This document shows positions 59,066 to 64,000 of a DNA stretch of 64,000 nucleotides, piece after piece. Position 1 is the stretch's first letter, and every line of letters starts with the position of its first letter. The stretch lies in NCBI RefSeq assembly GCF_037975245.1, contig NC_092579.1:1369501-1433500 (forward strand), written 5' to 3'. This DNA comes from Apostichopus japonicus (lineage: Eukaryota; Echinodermata; Holothuroidea; Aspidochirotida; Stichopodidae). The position numbers were made by a program, and so were the translations under genes. The notes beneath the pieces were generated by a model that had not been told where the DNA came from, made no database searches, and saw only the letters and a list, made by a program, of their open reading frames with translations.

Positions 59066-62000
59066 TTCATATTGTTATTTGTGATTTATATGTTAGTGTG
59101 TATGTCTTTAACTACAAATTTATATTTACAGAAAATGTTTTGGAATCGGCCTCTTTGTGTTTACACAAGTGGAGTTATTGGAAAACTATATGTGAACAAC
59201 TTCAAATTCTCTTTAAACTCCCAATTTGGAATAACATTTTATTCCAATTGTAACGCTCATATTTAATAGCGTCATGGTAGATGTTATAGTGAAAACAGAA
59301 CAAATTAATCTGTCGATAGTATCAAATAAATGGCTCTTTAAAAATGTGGGGTCCCTAAATATATGTGAATATGCTTGTTAGAATTAAGACATCCTTCATC
59401 GCAAACTCGGAAAACATGTGACAATTATAGCTAACTTAGAAGACGAAGGATTTTGTAATATATCGGTTACAAAATTACTATTTTTGGTTAGTGTTTGACA
59501 CCTAATCATATAATTATGTAGGTTAATCGATTTTCAAGGAGTTGCATCCTTTTTTGTTAACGAGACATCTTTCGAAGTCTTCTCTTGGAGACGAAAGCAA
59601 CTTGTGTGTCACAGTATGCTCGTAGCATAAAGAACTCAATCCAATGAACCTCTCAGTGTACAATTTGCATTATCTTTATTGTTTCATCCTATAGAGTTTG
59701 CTAATTCGGTAGACAGGGAGAACACGAAATGTCAAAGTGGTATAAATAAACAAGAAAAAGGTTAAAGACTTGGTTAATGTTGGGACATATGCATATATCA
59801 ATGCTGCGTCTCTTAATATGAACTTGTGTAGCCTTTCTAAGCATTTCAGTGATGCAAAGACAACAAATGTAATCAGTGTTGACAGTTAATTAGGGTGCGA
59901 GAGTTGCATAACAATTACTATTATTACAAGGAAAACATTTCCCAAAAAGGAGGGCACAAAATGTATTTATAGTTTATTAGCTAATAGTGCTATGACTTCG
60001 TACACTGAAGATGGATATTGTCCAGACAGGTGCTTTACTACCTGCAAACACAACCTTTTAGGATGTGTGTCAAAGTAGCATGCAAGGTGAGGTTACCGCA
60101 GCGTCACTGTAATATGACACAACTAAATTGGTATGCTCTGAAGTTTGACATGCGCAATAGACAGTGCTAGTCTGCAAAGATATTCTCTGTTGTTTGATAT
60201 TTGATGCAGCCTCGCTGCGGGGATGTGCAGCTATTTATGCTTTGCCGAAGACAATAGGAATCTTGGCAATGATGATGACGTATGTGTGTCTGACGAATTA
60301 CTGGTAAACTATTATTTCAAAACAGTATGTTAGTTTCAAGTTATTGCGTGCGGTGGTTAAAGATCTTTCGAGGTTAGCAGGTAAAATTCTGAACATGTTG
60401 TAAATATGATACCTTAAAAATACTAAGCATGGATGAACTTCATACTTTGTAATAGACCTGTCTGAATGCATGGGTCACCAGAGGTCAAAGTCTGAACCCT
60501 TGCAAATATGAACCTTTAAACGCTTGGATATATTTACATATACACATGTGTATTGCCTGGTAGTCTAGGAGAACAGTTTAAAGTTTAATTTAATTTTGCT
60601 GAATAATGAAAGATATAATATCTAATGGCACATCACTATACTTGTACGGTGAGCTAAATATATAAGTCTTGGTTTGAACAACACGCAGGAAGAATATGCT
60701 CTGCTGTCGACGTACGCGCCAAGGCAAACGAGTGACGTCATAATATACTTATTATTTAATGATAGGCTTATCTCAAGTTCGTTCACACCAAACCTTTAGG
60801 GTATAATTACAAATCTTATAACAGCAAGATGTTCTTACACGATATAATTACTTTCTAGACAGAGAGATTTTCTGGGTATTATTTTACAATGCCCACTGGT
60901 TATTTTGACAATAATATTTCATTGAATAACGGCTAACCTAATTGCATCTCCATAGACTAATAAACTACATTCAATAATTAATTACCTTATATTTATACAC
61001 AAAACATTCGAAACGATTGAATGGAGATGCTTTCAGTGAATATGAATGGTGTACCCTGACGTCATTCTATGTATCTTAATGAGAATAATAAGGCGCAATT
61101 AATCGATTCGTACCATTACAATGCTTTCTGTTCTTTCATTGGTTTTAAAACAACATTAACAGCTGAAAAAATGAAAGCAAAAAGGAAAGAAAGAAGAAAA
61201 TCATGAAAAAATTGAAGAAAATAATAAAAAAAAAAAAAAATAATAAAAAAAATTTGTGTGTGTGTGTTTTTTTAGCGTGTGCACAAACTGTTGCGAAGTG
61301 GAGTAATTCTTATCAGAGACAATTTCACGAGTTTGCGATTGGTTTATTGCAGGATTTGAAATGACAAAACCTCCGAGTCTATTCCTACTACTCCTTTGTT
61401 TGTAATGTTACTTTATATAACTATAAGCCTTTAACTTGGCGGACATTTAAGTAACATTTCATAAACGGATGTCAGGTTTGAAGCTTTGTAATTGATTTTA
61501 TAGATTAGCAGCGAAGGAAAGAAATTCAACCATACTCAAAGCCTAAAAGAATTGTGGACACTCTTTGCGAAGCATGGAGTGAAATAGTTGATCTCAAATC
61601 CTCTCAAATGAGTACCAGCAATTACAAATTTATTTTTATAAACGGCTGTGTGTACTGTGTGCTCAATCACATGATAGCAAATTTCAAAGTAGCTCATGAC
61701 TTTCAAAAAATTATTTTCAATGATCTCATCATGTCTTTTGTATAGTTGGAATACTAGAGGTGAAAAAAAAGTTAGCTCAGAACGTTTGTAATACGTGGTA
61801 TATATTTGAAATGATTTTCTTGAAAGGTTTCGTAAAATTAGCCATGGAATGAAGTCTGACTAAAAGATTTCATAAAATAGTTACCAAAGTAAAATTTTAA
61901 AGCTCTGCAATTAAACATTAAAATGTAAAGTATCTGATTTCCCAGGAGTTGCACCATGTTACATAAGGCTGACTAGGCCTAATACTCTAAATGTTAAATC

Positions 62001-62620
62001 TTGCGCTCTTCCCATAACCGATTAATGACGTTGGATATATCATGACGTAGTTTTTCGTTTCAAATGTTGAATCTTCTTCACTGATCGGGTAGCAAGGAAG
62101 AACAGGGACTTTTAGTTGAACTCTCGAAGACCTAAACACCTTGTTTTTCATTTTTAATTAGTCGTATTTTACAGTCTGCCCGAAGCTATAATATTCTATA
62201 TATGTTCTTGAATTCATGTTTTCATGAATGACGCGAATTAATGGTTAACCGTCAAAAAAAGTGCCAAAGAGATATATAGGTTTTGCAGCTTTTTAAGATG
62301 AATTACTATTAATAGCAGACTGGTGGTTCGTCATTACTGTCTCCTAACTTACGTTCATTGAATGTACATGGTTGGTGAGTAAATTGGGGGCAACTGAGGC
62401 ATTTTGAAGACACTTTTGCATTATTCATGTCGGTGCGGTGCGGTGTTTTGTACCGCAATGTCTTTCAGATGCCTGCCTCAGTAAATCAGCACACATAAAA
62501 GCACGTGAATTAGTTCAACAGGATCATAGTGATTTCCGAACCTAGCAGTTCGAAATACCATTCTCGAAGAACTGATATTATCAAGAAAAAAGAAAAGAAA
62601 AGACGAATGGAAAGTACGAA
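59066..62620. other. No gene supported
   Basis: AT-rich DNA with an A-rich tract (61165-61255, with (TG)n). Two overlapping open frames at 59056-59266 and one at 61554-61745 show no family motif. Confidence 0.45.
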
Positions 62621-62622
62621 AT

Positions 62623-62775
<153 letters not shown>

Positions 62776-64000
62776 AATAGGGCATGTTATCTAACATATG
62801 TTCAGTTGAAAGCAAGAAAGAAATCCAGTTTTCAGTCTTGTTTGCTTAAAAAGCAGTGTTTACACATTAAAACATTAAAAGAAGAAGCAGATGTTTTAAT
62901 TTGTGTTGTTATTGTGTCCTTACATATATTATATTATGAGGCAATGCAGGCTGGTATGCCCATTTATATTTTTAAGCTTTTTAACCAACCGTTGGGTATA
63001 AAAAAAAATAAAACAACTATTGGGTAAATCTGATACTATTTTTGACCTCTATACTAGGCAGTTTATTAACCAGCTGTTACTTGTACTCTCCTTTCCAATG
63101 AGCAATAACAACATACAGTTATTTTACAGTTATTAACAGACATAGCATATCTTTTATAAGTATAATTGTAAAGATTGATATGTTTTCGGACTGATATTTA
63201 TCTACATTAGGCCTATAAATAGAACTTTCTCATTGCAATCCATGTTTATCTATCATGTATGCAGCGCACATGCAAACTAAAATTCTCCTGTCAGATGGAA
63301 TGTAAAATAATGTCTCCTGGATGCTCTTCACAGCTGTCTTATACCTTTACCATAAACAAGTATGATATCTAGAACATTCTGTTATCAAATCCATTCCAAA
63401 TAAATAGATCTATCCTATTATCCTATTACTTTAACTTCAAAATATTTACATTCAGTATGAAAAGGACATACTGCATGGACAGGATTGCCTTTTCATAATA
63501 TGTAGGCTACCGGCTCCTTTTCTTTCATGGGTTGAAATATTCCTTACATATGTTCTTTCTACCTATCACCAGTATTCAGTACACATCATGACGTTAGCTT
63601 TTGCAACATGAATGACTCTGTTCACACAATGTAACCCTGCCTAACGTCATAGTAACATAATCTAACGTCGTTAGCCCTAGCCTAACATAATTTAGGAGCT
63701 AGGCCTCATGTTAGCCCTAGCCTAACATAACTTAGGAGCTAGGCCTAATGTTAGGCCTAAGTTAACATCTGTTAAGCTTGATTAAAGATACCTTCGCAAA
63801 GGTGTTTAACAAACAGTTATACGATTTGGCTTCCAAACATGGCAGCTAGATGCAATTCATTAATCCCATTGGAAGGAACACTACTGTAAACTGTAAGTAT
63901 ATAACCTTAGATTTCTACACAATTCCTCCCGACTTCCCACCCCAGTTCCACCACCACACGCAGTTTATGTTTGCGGATAACCTCGTTGTCAAATATGCCG
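62776..64000. other. No gene supported; short tandem repeat near the end
   Basis: At about 63670-63755 a 40-bp unit (TTAGCCCTAGCCTAACATAA, then YTTAGGAGCTAGGCCT) is present twice and contains self-complementary TAGGCCTA words. A Kozak-like AAACATGGCAGCT (63838) starts a 16-codon frame, then TAA, shortly before a good donor GTAAGT (63895); this could be a non-coding or first exon of a gene beyond the window but is unproven. Confidence 0.4.

Overview
The window looks like a nuclear fragment of a gene-poor, AT-rich eukaryotic genome, most likely a marine invertebrate deuterostome such as an echinoderm. The reasons are spliced exons with GT-AG borders and polyadenylation signals, introns up to about 20 kb, long AT microsatellites, minisatellites, non-LTR retrotransposon fragments, a tRNA-derived SINE, a solo LTR and many non-autonomous DNA transposons. 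The recurrent AGGCCTA words feel typical of echinoderm assemblies, but that taxonomic call is only an inference. No prokaryotic feature is present.

Only one host gene can be supported: four plus-strand exons (3174-3401, 5103-5236, 24937-25021, 26732-26896). They join in frame into 203 codons of charged coiled coil ending in TGA. I read them as the 3' end of a CEP95 (CCDC45)-like centrosomal protein; the 5' exons lie upstream of the window. Polyadenylation signals follow at about 27590. Its first visible intron ends in a 1.6-kb minisatellite. Its 19.7-kb intron carries a 2.9-kb tandem segmental duplication, a hAT-type element and smaller repeats. Its last intron carries a double palindromic MITE just before the terminal exon.

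From about 27.6 kb to the end I find no host gene I can defend. The layout is: 27.8-28.7 kb minisatellite; 28.8-32.3 kb large inverted repeat made of nested DNA transposons, with a 47-bp hairpin; 35.8-40.3 kb four or more copies of a tRNA-derived SINE plus a minus-strand LINE fragment; 37.9-38.9 kb another DNA transposon; 42.36-43.57 kb a solo LTR with target duplication and an internal 12-bp coding-like repeat; 45.4-47.0 kb an element with terminal inverted repeats whose arms are arrays of CCACTTAAGTGG palindromes; 51.0-51.4 kb a (ATG)n tract; 52.1-53.5 kb a satellite split by a plus-strand LINE; 54.3 kb a decayed copy of the palindrome-array element; 55.1-55.5 kb a GC-richer minisatellite; 55.9-56.9 kb a frameshifted minus-strand reverse transcriptase; 57.5-58.4 kb another inverted-repeat element; then mostly unannotatable AT-rich DNA.

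The most unusual signal is the palindrome-array element (45424-46966; relic at 54305-54625). At least three other elements here (12262-12490, 26226-26561, 57464-58391) also contain repeated short self-complementary words, which may point to a common way in which such non-autonomous elements are built. All identifications were made by eye; no database search was run.
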